26,771 nucleotides of DNA from an uncultured Bacteroidales bacterium (lineage in GTDB: Bacteria; Bacteroidota; Bacteroidia; Bacteroidales; F082): assembly GCA_937896895.1 (NCBI GenBank), contig CALBNV010000094.1:1-26771 (forward strand), read 5' to 3'. Numbering within the stretch: position 1 is the stretch's first letter; every line of letters begins with the position of its first letter. A program made the position numbers and the translations under genes. Shown here piece by piece: positions 1 to 7,509 of this stretch. The notes beneath the pieces are model-generated. The model made no database searches and had not been told where the DNA came from. It was given only the letters and a program-made list of their open reading frames with translations.

Positions 1-72
1 GCACTTAGTATTTTCACTGGTCAGTTCACCAAGTCTGCGGCCCATACCCGCAGCAAGAATTATCGCTTGCAT
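1..72 (-). CDS. Nucleotidyltransferase (NTP_transferase family), N-terminal 24 codons only
   Basis: The minus strand from the ATG at 70-72 reads MQAIILAAGMGRRLGELTSE and stays open to the window edge. The start is the nucleotide-binding signature of the sugar-phosphate and choline-phosphate nucleotidyltransferases: a beta strand, then AAGMGRRLG, the G-x-G-x-R loop that binds the NTP phosphates. The following residues resemble LicC-type CTP:phosphocholine cytidylyltransferases more than RmlA or GlmU, but 24 residues cannot settle the substrate. The gene lies 41 bp downstream of lepB on the same strand, so it may share its transcript. The rest of the gene lies outside the window. Confidence 0.75.
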   Translation of the reverse strand, partial: MQAIILAAGMGRRLGELTSENTKC

Positions 73-113
73 TATTACTAATCGGTTTTAAATATTAGTC
101 TTTTACAATATTA

Positions 114-1625
114 TTATTTCATACTGTCAACCCAACGGAAGAGACGGTTCCAACGGATCTTGCCATCAAACAATCCACGATCCTGATCGAGCGACATCCA
201 AATAAATATTGGCTTGCCCACGATATGATCCTCAGGCACAAAGCCCCAGTAGCGTGAGTCGAGCGAGTTGTCACGATTGTCGCCCATCATCCAGTAGTAA
301 TCCATCTGGAAGGTGTATTCCTTGGCTGGCTCGCCGTTCAGCTCATAGCTATCCTTGCCGGTGCGGACGAGCGAATTACCCTGACCGTCACCCGTCACAA
401 GGTTCTGCTCATAACTACGGATGCAACGGCCATAGAGCTCCACGTTCTCATCGGTCAGCTTGATCGATGCACCACGGCGAGGGATCCAAATTGGGCCATA
501 GTTGGCTGCCGTCCAGTCAGAGAGCTCACGCTGCGGATATACCTGACCTGGCTGCTCCCACTCTATCGGCATCTCATGCACCCACACCACCTTACCGCTC
601 TTTTCGAGCTTCTCCACCATCTCACGGGTCATATTGACCTGATACAATGGCTTATAGGAGTTGGTCACACTATCAGGTTCGACACCGAGGTATTCATATA
701 CACCTGGGTCATTGATCTGATATACGTCAGGGCTCAAAGTCGAAGCATTACCCTTGGTGTAGATACCGATCTCACGACGCCAGTAGAGGTCGCTGATGGC
801 CGATTTGGCAAGTACCAGATAGAAATGCTGCAAGTACTTTGGATTCTCCAATGGCTTACCATCGATCATCACCTGACGGTCGATGATCTGCAACGTCTCA
901 CCTGGCATGCCCACGAGACGCTTTACGTAGTTCTCGCGACGATCGACAGGGCGATACACGACATCACCGAAGCGCTGCTTGTCGCTCCACACCTTGTCGC
1001 GGCCATATGCCTGACAAAGGCTATAATAGTCAGGATTCTCGCACTTGGTGCAGATGGTGTCGCCGTTCGGGTAGTTGAAGACCACGATGTCCTGAAGCTC
1101 CACGTGTCCCAGTCCTTTCACTCTGCGGTACTCCCAGTGTGGCCATTCGATGTATGACTTCGTGTTGGTGACAGGCAGTGTGTGCTGTGTGAGTGGCATC
1201 GTGAGCGGTGTCTGCGGAATGCGTGGACCGTAGCTGAGCTTGCTGACAAGCAGGTTGTCGCCTGTGAGGAGTGACTTTTCCAGTGAGGAGCTTGGAATCT
1301 TGTAGTTCTGGAAGAAGAAGTTATTGACGAAATAAACTGCCACGAGTGCGAAGACGAGTGCGTCCACCCAACTCATGATGGTGCGTGACACGGGGCTTTC
1401 GAGTTCCTTCCACCATGTCCATTTTATCTTCCTGGTGATGTACAGGTCGAATATGAACGGAACTACCAGCAGTCCCCACCAGCTCTTTACCCAGTAGAGG
1501 AAGGCGAGATAGAGTGCGAGAACGATTATGAACATCACCCAGTTCTTCTTCTGTGGCTTTCCTTCTTCTGCAAGGGCCTTGTCGCGCTCCTGCATTACTT
1601 GTTTGCGGCTTTTGTACTTCGTCAT
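114..1625 (-). CDS. lepB: Signal peptidase I (S26A), long Bacteroidales form
   Basis: Leader peptidase that cleaves signal peptides from exported proteins at the outer face of the inner membrane. Hydrophobic segments lie at about residues 29-63 (probably two helices) and 83-102. They are followed by the box B motif IPSSSLEKSLLTGD, with likely nucleophile Ser114; the usual Met after it is Leu. The general-base Lys is Lys235 in YVKRLVGMPGE. Box E, MGDNRDNSLDSRYWG, is at about 447-461. At 503 residues it is much longer than the 324-residue E. coli enzyme because of inserts between the Ser and Lys motifs and before box E; long forms are usual in this phylum. It lies 45 bp downstream of topA on the same strand, and that gap is filled mainly by a short 7-bp repeat. 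The family call is secure. Confidence 0.95.
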   Translation of the reverse strand: MTKYKSRKQVMQERDKALAEEGKPQKKNWVMFIIVLALYLAFLYWVKSWWGLLVVPFIFDLYITRKIKWTWWKELESPVSRTIMSWVDALVFALVAVYFVNNFFFQNYKIPSSSLEKSLLTGDNLLVSKLSYGPRIPQTPLTMPLTQHTLPVTNTKSYIEWPHWEYRRVKGLGHVELQDIVVFNYPNGDTICTKCENPDYYSLCQAYGRDKVWSDKQRFGDVVYRPVDRRENYVKRLVGMPGETLQIIDRQVMIDGKPLENPKYLQHFYLVLAKSAISDLYWRREIGIYTKGNASTLSPDVYQINDPGVYEYLGVEPDSVTNSYKPLYQVNMTREMVEKLEKSGKVVWVHEMPIEWEQPGQVYPQRELSDWTAANYGPIWIPRRGASIKLTDENVELYGRCIRSYEQNLVTGDGQGNSLVRTGKDSYELNGEPAKEYTFQMDYYWMMGDNRDNSLDSRYWGFVPEDHIVGKPIFIWMSLDQDRGLFDGKIRWNRLFRWVDSMK

Positions 1626-1647
1626 GTTATCTTGTCTTCTTTATTTC

Positions 1648-1668
1648 TATAACCTTTAACCTATAACC
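1648..1668. repeat. Heptanucleotide tandem repeat, 3 units, topA-lepB gap
   Basis: Three consecutive 7-bp units, TATAACC TTTAACC TATAACC, end two bases before the topA stop codon (on the minus strand, directly after the stop). This resembles the longer 7-bp arrays at 6205-6300 and 25290-25345, which also follow minus-strand stop codons. Three imperfect units alone could be chance; the shared unit length and position are what make it notable. Confidence 0.6.
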
Positions 1669-1670
1669 TC

Positions 1671-3965
1671 TCAGCCATTCACGATCTCCATGCAAGTAGC
1701 ATAGGACAGTTCGCCGGCGTCACGGTACTTCTTTGGAATCTTGTAGTTCGTGCCTTTGTAGCTTATGTATGCACCCCAGCGACCGTTGAGGACCTGCAAC
1801 TCGGCATCCTCGGTGAAGGTCTGGAGGAGTTTCTTTGCCTCAGCCTCGCGGTGCTGGTCGATGAGCTGGATTGCAGCGGCAAGACCAACCTTCATAGGGT
1901 CGTAGTCCTTAGGGAGCGAGGTGTACTTTCCGTCGTAGAGGATGTATGGGCCGAATCGTCCTGCACCAATCGTCACTGGCTTCTCCTTGTACTTGCCGAG
2001 TGTGCGAGGAAGGCTGAAGAGTTCCATTGCCTCTTCGAACGTGATGCTCTGTATGCTCTGTCCCTTCTTGAGCTGGGCGAACTGTGGCTTGTCCTCGTCA
2101 GAGGCGGAACCAATCTGCACCACTGGCCCGAAACGGCCAATCTTCACGCTTACCGGCTTGCCTGTCTTAGGGTCGTTGCCGAGGAATCTCTCGCCGACCT
2201 TGTGCTCGGTCTTGTCCTTGATGGTGTTGTCGATGAGTGGAGAGAAGTCCTTGTCGAAGTCCCGGATCATGGCGTGCCATTCCTTCTTTCCCTCGGCTAT
2301 GTCATCGAATTCCTTCTCTACATTGGCAGTGAAGTTATAGTCCATGATCTCAGGGAAATACTTCAGCAGGAAGTCGTTCACTACTATTCCGATATCGGTA
2401 GGCAGGAGCTTACCCTTGTCGTTGCCGATGAGTTCGCTCTTGGATGTCTTGCTGACCTTTCCGTCGGCAAGTGTGAGGATGGTGTAGGAACGCTTCTCCC
2501 CGGCCTTGTTCCCCTTCTCCACATACTCTCTCTGCTGAATGGTTGAGATGATTGGAGCGTAGGTGGAAGGACGTCCAATGCCCAGTTCCTCGAGCTTGCG
2601 TACAAGGCTGGCTTCGGTGTACCTGAACGGAGCCTGGGTGAAATGCTGAGTGGCGACTATCTCGTTGCTCGTCAGCACCTGGCCTTCCTGGAGCGGAGGC
2701 AGGACGGTCATTATCTCATCATCGCCTTCGAACTCCTCGTCGTTCGACTCCTTGTACACGCGGAAGAAACCGTCGAACTTCACCACTTCTCCAGTGGCCG
2801 TGAACTGGTCGTCGATGCCGTCAGCCTCGATGGTCACGGTAGTCTTCTCGATTTCTGCATCAGCCATCTGACTGGCGAGTGTACGCTTCCATATAAGGTC
2901 GTAGAGCTTCTTCTCCTGTGCGTTGCCCTTTATCTCGTGATTGCTGGCGTAGGTAGGACGGATAGCTTCGTGAGCTTCCTGTGCGCCCTTCGAGCTTGTG
3001 TGGTAGTTGCGTGGCTTTGAGTATGTCTCGCCAAACATGCTGATCACCTCTGCCTTGCTTGTGGAAAGGCACAGTGTGGAGAGGTTGACGGAGTCGGTAC
3101 GCATGTAGGTAATTTTTCCCGACTCGTAGAGTTGCTGCGCGATGCGCATGGTGTTGCTCACCGAGAGACCGAGTTTGCGGCTTGCCTCCTGCTGCAACGT
3201 TGACGTGGTGAACGGCGGTGCCGGACATTTCGACAGCGGCTTCTTCTCCACCGCCTTTATCGTGTAACCAGCTGATTTACAGTCCTCAAGGAACTTAAGT
3301 GCTTCTTCTTCCTTTTCAAAACGAGTTGGAAGCTCGGCGAACAATTGATATTCATGGTTGTCAATCGTAAACGAGAAATTAGCCGTGACGCGGTATGCGC
3401 TGCTGTTCTGGAAGTTCTTTATCTCGTCTTCGCGTTCCACTATGAGGCGCACCGCCACGCTCTGCACGCGGCCCGCCGAGAGTGCCGGCTTGACCTTTTT
3501 CCAGAGGAGCGGCGAAAGCTCGTAACCGACAAGGCGGTCGAGGACGCGGCGCGCCTGCTGTGCCGCCACGAGGTCGATGTCAATCTTGCGCGGGTTGTCG
3601 ATGGCGTGGAGCAACGCCGGCTTCGTGATTTCATGGAACACGATACGGCGGTATTTGTCCTCCGAAAGTCCGAGTGTCTCAAGCAGATGCCACGAAATGG
3701 CCTCTCCTTCGCGGTCCTCATCGGACGCCAACCACACCATCTCCGCGGCGTTCGCGAGTTTCTTCAACTCAGCGACAATCGCCTTCTTGTCATCCGGAAC
3801 CTCATACTCAGGCTGGAAACCCTTTTTTATATCCAAACTCAAATTCGACTTATTCAAATCCCTGACGTGACCAATACTCGCCTTTACTGTAAAATCCTTC
3901 CCAAGAAACCCTTCAATTGTCTTTGCCTTCGATGGAGACTCAACGATAACAAGATTTTTTACCAT
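1671..3965 (-). CDS. topA: DNA topoisomerase I (type IA)
   Basis: Relaxes negatively supercoiled DNA by single-strand breakage and passage. The N-terminal TOPRIM domain shows VIVESPSKAKTIEGFLG, with metal-binding Glu9, and SDEDREGEAISWHL, with Asp82 and Asp84. The DNA-linking tyrosine is Tyr287 in GKITYMRTDSVNLS. After the core, the C-terminal 200 residues carry several topoisomerase C-terminal repeats with the G-R-F/W-G-P/A-Y signature (KIGRFGPVVQ, GAGRFGPYILYDG, NGRWGAYISYKG) instead of Cys4 zinc ribbons. At 764 residues it is shorter than the 865-residue E. coli enzyme for that reason. It starts at ATG 3963-3965, divergent from the DUF3109 gene, with a candidate promoter at 4064-4098. Confidence 0.97.
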   Translation of the reverse strand: MVKNLVIVESPSKAKTIEGFLGKDFTVKASIGHVRDLNKSNLSLDIKKGFQPEYEVPDDKKAIVAELKKLANAAEMVWLASDEDREGEAISWHLLETLGLSEDKYRRIVFHEITKPALLHAIDNPRKIDIDLVAAQQARRVLDRLVGYELSPLLWKKVKPALSAGRVQSVAVRLIVEREDEIKNFQNSSAYRVTANFSFTIDNHEYQLFAELPTRFEKEEEALKFLEDCKSAGYTIKAVEKKPLSKCPAPPFTTSTLQQEASRKLGLSVSNTMRIAQQLYESGKITYMRTDSVNLSTLCLSTSKAEVISMFGETYSKPRNYHTSSKGAQEAHEAIRPTYASNHEIKGNAQEKKLYDLIWKRTLASQMADAEIEKTTVTIEADGIDDQFTATGEVVKFDGFFRVYKESNDEEFEGDDEIMTVLPPLQEGQVLTSNEIVATQHFTQAPFRYTEASLVRKLEELGIGRPSTYAPIISTIQQREYVEKGNKAGEKRSYTILTLADGKVSKTSKSELIGNDKGKLLPTDIGIVVNDFLLKYFPEIMDYNFTANVEKEFDDIAEGKKEWHAMIRDFDKDFSPLIDNTIKDKTEHKVGERFLGNDPKTGKPVSVKIGRFGPVVQIGSASDEDKPQFAQLKKGQSIQSITFEEAMELFSLPRTLGKYKEKPVTIGAGRFGPYILYDGKYTSLPKDYDPMKVGLAAAIQLIDQHREAEAKKLLQTFTEDAELQVLNGRWGAYISYKGTNYKIPKKYRDAGELSYATCMEIVNG

Positions 3966-4063
3966 ATTTCTAAATTTAAAATGTTATGTGAAGACCGATA
4001 AAAGCCTTACACCTTTATATAAAACGAGTCGCGAAACCGCTCCTCAAACGAATTTTTCGCGTG

Positions 4064-4098
4064 CAAAATTACTACAATAAAATTTTAATTTCGACAAA
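4064..4098 (-). promoter_or_regulatory. Candidate Bacteroidota promoter for topA
   Basis: On the minus strand TAATTTTG (4071-4064) fits the TAnnTTTG minus-7 consensus, and TTTG (4098-4095) lies 23 bp upstream of it. That spacing is slightly longer than usual. It implies an untranslated leader of roughly 90 nt before topA. Seen by eye in an AT-rich stretch, so moderate support only. Confidence 0.45.
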
Positions 4099-4123
4099 AA
4101 TTTTTAAAAATTTTTAAAGTTTG

Positions 4124-4155
4124 TTGATTATCAATGCTTTAATTATTTATTTTTG
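4124..4155 (+). promoter_or_regulatory. Candidate Bacteroidota promoter for the DUF3109 gene
   Basis: TATTTTTG at 4148-4155 matches the TAnnTTTG minus-7 consensus, with TTG at 4124-4126 21 bp upstream as a minus-33 element. The predicted transcript start is about 20 nt before the ATG at 4184, giving a short A-rich leader without a Shine-Dalgarno sequence, as usual in this phylum. Confidence 0.5.
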
Positions 4156-4183
4156 CAAAAATTTTTCAAAAAAAAGGACAACA

Positions 4184-4753
4184 ATGATTATCATTGATAA
4201 TGTAATAGTTACAGATGAGTTTCTGAATGCTCGTTTTTGCTGCCAGCTTTCACGCTGCAAAGGCGAATGTTGCATTGCTGGTGACGCCGGTGCCCCACTC
4301 GACCCCGAAGAAGTCGGAATTATTGAAGAGAATATCGAGGAAATAAAACCTTACATGCGCCCGGAAGGCATCGCAGCAGTTGAGCAAAACGATGTCTATG
4401 ACTATGATGACGAAGGCAATATGGTAACACAACTGGTTAATAATGAAGAATGTGCATTCGTGTATTTCCATGAAAACGGCACCGCATTATGCGCCATCGA
4501 AAAAGCCTATAATGAAGGCAAAATCGACTTCTGGAAACCAATCAGCTGCCACCTCTACCCTATCCGCCTCATCGAAAAAGACGGTTTCATATATGTCAAC
4601 TATCACGAATGGAGCGTCTGCGTCCCAGCTAAACGCCACGGCGAAAAAGAAGGCATCCCGCTTTACAAGTTCCTCAAACAGCCTCTGACCCGACGCTTCG
4701 GAGAAGATTGGTACAACCGCCTGATTGAACAAATCAACAAAAAATGTAAATAA
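4184..4753 (+). CDS. DUF3109 (YkgJ-like) cysteine-cluster protein
   Basis: A 189-residue protein of the DUF3109 family, related to the YkgJ-type CxxCxxCC metal-binding proteins; its function is not established. Cysteines lie at 19, 20, 25, 29 and 30 (FCCQLSRCKGECC), then at 90, 103, 122 (ISCHLYP), 146 (SVCVPAK) and 188. This layout suggests a zinc or iron-sulfur site, and the S-C-H-L-Y-P motif is typical of the family. I chose ATG 4184 because MIIIDNVIVTDEF is the family N-terminus. An upstream in-frame ATG at 4121 would add 21 AT-rich-encoded residues running through the promoter box. It has no obvious functional link to comF or the GxxExxY gene downstream. Confidence 0.88.
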   Translation: MIIIDNVIVTDEFLNARFCCQLSRCKGECCIAGDAGAPLDPEEVGIIEENIEEIKPYMRPEGIAAVEQNDVYDYDDEGNMVTQLVNNEECAFVYFHENGTALCAIEKAYNEGKIDFWKPISCHLYPIRLIEKDGFIYVNYHEWSVCVPAKRHGEKEGIPLYKFLKQPLTRRFGEDWYNRLIEQINKKCK

Positions 4754-4766
4754 AATTTTTACAATT

Positions 4767-4793
4767 TTTTTACATCTCTTTTAAATGTAAAAA
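4767..4793. terminator. Possible weak terminator or hairpin after the DUF3109 gene
   Basis: TTTTTACAT (4767-4775) and ATGTAAAAA (4785-4793) are perfect inverted arms around a 9-nt loop, 13 bp past the stop codon. The stem is almost all A/T, so its strength is doubtful. The rest of the 137-bp gap is AT-rich with nothing else recognisable. Confidence 0.35.
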
Positions 4794-4890
4794 TTTATTA
4801 ACAATTTGTAATTCAATTACTTACAAAATTTTTGGCACAGTTTTTGATAATGGTTTGTGTATATTTTCATGAACCAATAAATTGTTTTTT

Positions 4891-5271
4891 ATGAATGAAA
4901 ACGAAATATCAAAGATTGTAATGAACGATGCAATCAAAGTCCATAAAACTCTTGGCCCAGGACTGCTTGAATCTGTTTATCAAAGATGTATGGAATATGA
5001 ACTGACAAAATCAGGATTATTTGTTGAATGTGAAAAAATATTGCCCGTAAATTACAAGGGAATAAAACTTCCGAGTGAATACAGAATTGATATTTTGGTT
5101 GAGAACAAAGTGATTGTTGAAATCAAAAGTGTTGAAAACCTGCATGATGTCCACAAAGCCCAACTTTTGACTTACTTGAAATTGTCGGGATGTAAACTCG
5201 GATTGCTGATGAATTTCAATGTAACATATATTGGTTTAGGTGTTAAGAGATTGATTAATGGGACAATATAA
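4891..5271 (+). CDS. GxxExxY protein (PDDEXK_3 nuclease-like)
   Basis: A 126-residue member of the GxxExxY family (PDDEXK_3), found in many uncultured and environmental bacteria; its biological role is unknown. The name motif is present as LGPGLLESVY (Gly24, Glu27, Tyr30). A PDDEXK-type metal site is suggested by YRIDILVENKVIVEIKS (Asp67, then Glu77 and Lys79), followed by the conserved Q-x3-Y helix (Gln91, Tyr95), so the nuclease residues look intact. I chose ATG 4891 (MNENEISKIV); an upstream TTG at 4882 is less likely. Two bases after its stop begins a dense inverted-repeat cluster (5273-5360) that runs to the start of comF. The pairing of this family with such repeats is treated in the findings. 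Confidence 0.9.
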   Translation: MNENEISKIVMNDAIKVHKTLGPGLLESVYQRCMEYELTKSGLFVECEKILPVNYKGIKLPSEYRIDILVENKVIVEIKSVENLHDVHKAQLLTYLKLSGCKLGLLMNFNVTYIGLGVKRLINGTI

Positions 5272-5272
5272 A

Positions 5273-5360
5273 TTAACACAAGTTACACAAGTCAATACCA
5301 CAAGTTGCACGAAAAAAACTTGTGAAACTTGTGTTATAAAACTCGTGAAACTTGTGTTAA
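5273..5360. repeat. Nested inverted-repeat cluster (ACTTGTG family)
   Basis: The outer arms are TTAACACAAGTTACACAAGT (5273-5292) and ACTCGTGAAACTTGTGTTAA (5341-5360), reverse complements apart from two mismatches over 20 bp. Inside them are CACAAGTTGCACGA (5299-5312) and ACTTGTGAAACTTGTG (5318-5333), which pair again. The whole 88 bp could form a branched hairpin. It lies between the GxxExxY stop and the comF start, with no T-run after it on the plus strand, so it does not look like a simple terminator. A related copy lies upstream of gltX at 18714-18756. Confidence 0.85.
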
Positions 5361-6049
5361 AAAAAATCCTCGATTCTATAATAAACCTCTTTTTCCCGAG
5401 CGTCTGTGCTTCATGCGGCACGCTATTGTTGAAAGGAGAGAAGACAGTTTGCACAACCTGTCGTTATCTTCTTCCGAAAACAAGATATGAGCTTAATCCC
5501 GACAATCCGCTGATGCTCAACTTCTCAGGTCAGATGCCGTTCAATGCAGTGACTGCGGAGTTCTTCTTCAGCAAAAGCGGTCATGTCCAGACGTTGATTC
5601 ACGGTCTGAAGTATCATGGCGCAAAGGAAAACGGGATATTTCTCGGACAGGAGATTGGCAAAAGCATCAAGCAATCTCCTGTGTTTCAAGGTATTGACTA
5701 CATCATCCCGATTCCGTTGCATCCCAAAAAACAGAAGATTCGCGGTTACAACCAAAGCATGGTCATCGCGCAAGGGATAGAGGAGGAGACTGGCATCCCG
5801 ATTGCCGGCAACTGCCTGATTAGGAAGGTGTTCACTTCGACTCAAACGAAAAAATCGCGGGAGGAGAGATGGCAGAACGTGAAGGATATTTTCGCTGTTG
5901 TGAATGCGAGCCAGCTTGAAGGCAAACACGTGCTTTTGGTCGATGACGTGCTGACGACAGGCGCCACGCTGATGGCGGCGGGTAAGGCTTTATACAACGT
6001 CAAGGACATAAAGGTCAGTGTCGCCACTGCTGCCTGTGCCAGCGGGTAA
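5354..6049 (+). CDS. comF: ComF family phosphoribosyltransferase-like protein
   Basis: ComF-type protein, linked in other bacteria to DNA uptake during natural transformation; in this phylum the role is untested. With the GTG start at 5354 it has 231 residues. An N-terminal zinc-binding site is formed by CASC (Cys18, Cys21) and CTTC (Cys33, Cys36). A type I phosphoribosyltransferase fold follows, with IIPIPLHPKKQKIRGYNQS and the PRPP loop VLLVDDVLTTGAT at about 193-205. An ATG at 5258 is in frame, but the 32 extra residues would be translated straight from the repeat cluster (for example TQVTQVN), so I prefer the GTG. The 3' end overlaps an opposite-strand lipoprotein gene by 60 bp. Confidence 0.85.
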   Translation: MLKKILDSIINLFFPSVCASCGTLLLKGEKTVCTTCRYLLPKTRYELNPDNPLMLNFSGQMPFNAVTAEFFFSKSGHVQTLIHGLKYHGAKENGIFLGQEIGKSIKQSPVFQGIDYIIPIPLHPKKQKIRGYNQSMVIAQGIEEETGIPIAGNCLIRKVFTSTQTKKSREERWQNVKDIFAVVNASQLEGKHVLLVDDVLTTGATLMAAGKALYNVKDIKVSVATAACASG

Positions 6050-6178
6050 GGTCTGCGGCTCCGTGTAAGTCCATCGCGAACAGTCGCAGTTGTTTTTTTT
6101 GCGTTTCTTGACACCTACCGGCTTGTAAGCCTTTGAACATGAAGCGAGTAGGAGAGAGGCCAAGAAGACCAAAAACAT
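5990..6178 (-). CDS. Small lipoprotein, overlapping the comF 3' end
   Basis: A 62-residue product starting MFLVFLASLLLASC, a short hydrophobic leader with a lipobox-like LASC, giving Cys14 as the lipidated residue. A basic stretch and KKNNCDCSRW follow. The Cys-x-Cys after a lysine-rich segment recalls small lipoproteins of Bacteroidota that carry a CxCP(K/R)(W/F) motif, here with Ser in place of Pro; this resemblance is from memory. The start is ATG 6176-6178; an upstream in-frame start near 6220 would run into the repeat array. The gene follows the EnvC-like gene on the same strand after the 7-bp repeat array, and its last 20 codons lie antisense to comF. Confidence 0.6.
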   Translation of the reverse strand: MFLVFLASLLLASCSKAYKPVGVKKRKKNNCDCSRWTYTEPQTLPAGTGSSGDTDLYVLDVV

Positions 6179-6204
6179 ACCCCTCGCCGCCACACGAACT
6201 TTTA

Positions 6205-6300
<96 letters not shown>

Positions 6301-6303
6301 CCC

Positions 6304-7509
6304 TCAAGGTTTCAACCAAGTTTTAGGGTTTGTGTGATTCTTGTCGTTCCACAATTCAAAATGCAAGACCGTAGTGTTTTCTGTCGCGCTTGTGTGAATG
6401 ACACCGATTTTGTCGCCTGTTTTAACTTTATCGCCCGACTTCACAAAGACCTTGTCGAGGTTGGCATAGAGCGTGAAATACAATCCGTGGCGAACCATCA
6501 CGACATTACTTTTTCCAGTGTTGAAAACCGTTGACACTTCACCGTCAAACACGCAATAAGCCATTGATCCTGCGGTGGTTGTAATATCAATTCCATGATT
6601 ATTTATAGTCACCTTCGACTGTGTCGGATGCTGGCTGTTCCCATATTTCCCGGTGACGATGCCGTCGCACGGCCAAGGCAGTTTGCCTTTGTTATTCTCG
6701 AATTTCGTCGAAAGCTGATAATCGACAGAAGTCTTATTTTTACTTTTCGCGGCAGCCTCGCGCTCACGCGCCTTCTTCGCCTCAGACTCGATAATCTGTC
6801 TGATTTTCTTCTGCAACGCCTCCGATTCCTTGTTCTTCGCCTGAATGTCTTTCTTTATAGAACCTTCTTGCTTTTTCAGTTTCGCAACCTTTTCATCAAG
6901 TTTCTTCTTGTCTTTCACCAATAAGTCCTTTTCTTTTTCCTGCGCCGCAAGGAGTTGCTGTTTTTCTTCCTTGTCTGCTTCATTTTTCGTCAACCTGTTC
7001 TTTATCTTTGACTTAGTGCTGTCAATCTCGGTCATCTTCCCCTTCAACGACTCATTAAACTCCCTGATGTAGCGCATTCTCCTTACAGCTTGGCTGAAGT
7101 CGTCCGATGAGAAAATGAAAAGCAGATTGTCGATATTGCTGCGGTTTTTATATGCCAAATTCAACATATCAGCATATTCCTGACGATGGTTTTCGAGTTC
7201 ATCCTGAAGGTTGTCGATGTCGTTTCTGTAGCGTTTGATTGATTTGTCCAAATTAGAGACCTGTTGCTTATAGGTCTTTATAAGTGTCTCACGCTGAGAT
7301 ATTTGTGTCTGAAGAAGATTCACCTCGCTGACTGTCGCCGCCTTGTTTTTCGATGTCTCTTTGAGCAACTTTTCAGCCTTCATTATGTCTTTTTCAAGCT
7401 GCTTCACCTTCGACTGCAGGTCGTCTTTCGACTGGGCAAGACACTGCATTGTCGTGACGACGAGCATCAGACAAAACAAAACGGCTGAGGTGAACTTTTT
7501 CATGGTCAT
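6304..7509 (-). CDS. EnvC-like murein hydrolase activator, degenerate LytM (M23) domain
   Basis: A 401-residue exported protein: signal peptide 1-25 (cleavage likely after CLA), long coiled coil at about 28-255, and a C-terminal LytM/M23 domain from about 275. Catalytic residues of active M23 enzymes are missing. The first metal-binding His (four before the Asp) is Asn304 in INNHGIDIT, the usual YAHL is YANL (Asn350), and the HLHFE motif is VLHFE (Val381). This is the pattern of EnvC and NlpD, which do not cut peptidoglycan but activate amidases at division sites. I therefore infer an amidase activator rather than a peptidase. Its ATG overlaps the stop of the upstream DUF4292 gene by 4 bp (ATGA), so the two are translationally linked. 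Confidence 0.88.
   Translation of the reverse strand: MTMKKFTSAVLFCLMLVVTTMQCLAQSKDDLQSKVKQLEKDIMKAEKLLKETSKNKAATVSEVNLLQTQISQRETLIKTYKQQVSNLDKSIKRYRNDIDNLQDELENHRQEYADMLNLAYKNRSNIDNLLFIFSSDDFSQAVRRMRYIREFNESLKGKMTEIDSTKSKIKNRLTKNEADKEEKQQLLAAQEKEKDLLVKDKKKLDEKVAKLKKQEGSIKKDIQAKNKESEALQKKIRQIIESEAKKAREREAAAKSKNKTSVDYQLSTKFENNKGKLPWPCDGIVTGKYGNSQHPTQSKVTINNHGIDITTTAGSMAYCVFDGEVSTVFNTGKSNVVMVRHGLYFTLYANLDKVFVKSGDKVKTGDKIGVIHTSATENTTVLHFELWNDKNHTNPKTWLKP

Noticed and set aside
1101..1106. Further CACGTG sites (also at 5927 and 20444) as parS
   Set aside because: They lie inside genes and their flanks do not extend the palindrome.
3345..4001. 218-codon plus-strand frame opposite the topA 5' half
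   Set aside because: Antisense shadow of a certain topA gene, without motifs or a promoter.
5258..5353. ATG 5258 as the comF start
   Set aside because: The extra 32 residues would come from the inverted-repeat cluster and overlap the GxxExxY gene; the zinc-finger domain begins soon after GTG 5354.
5273..5360. Inverted-repeat cluster as a transcription terminator for the GxxExxY gene
   Set aside because: No T-run follows on the plus strand, and the T-run on the other strand serves no known gene.
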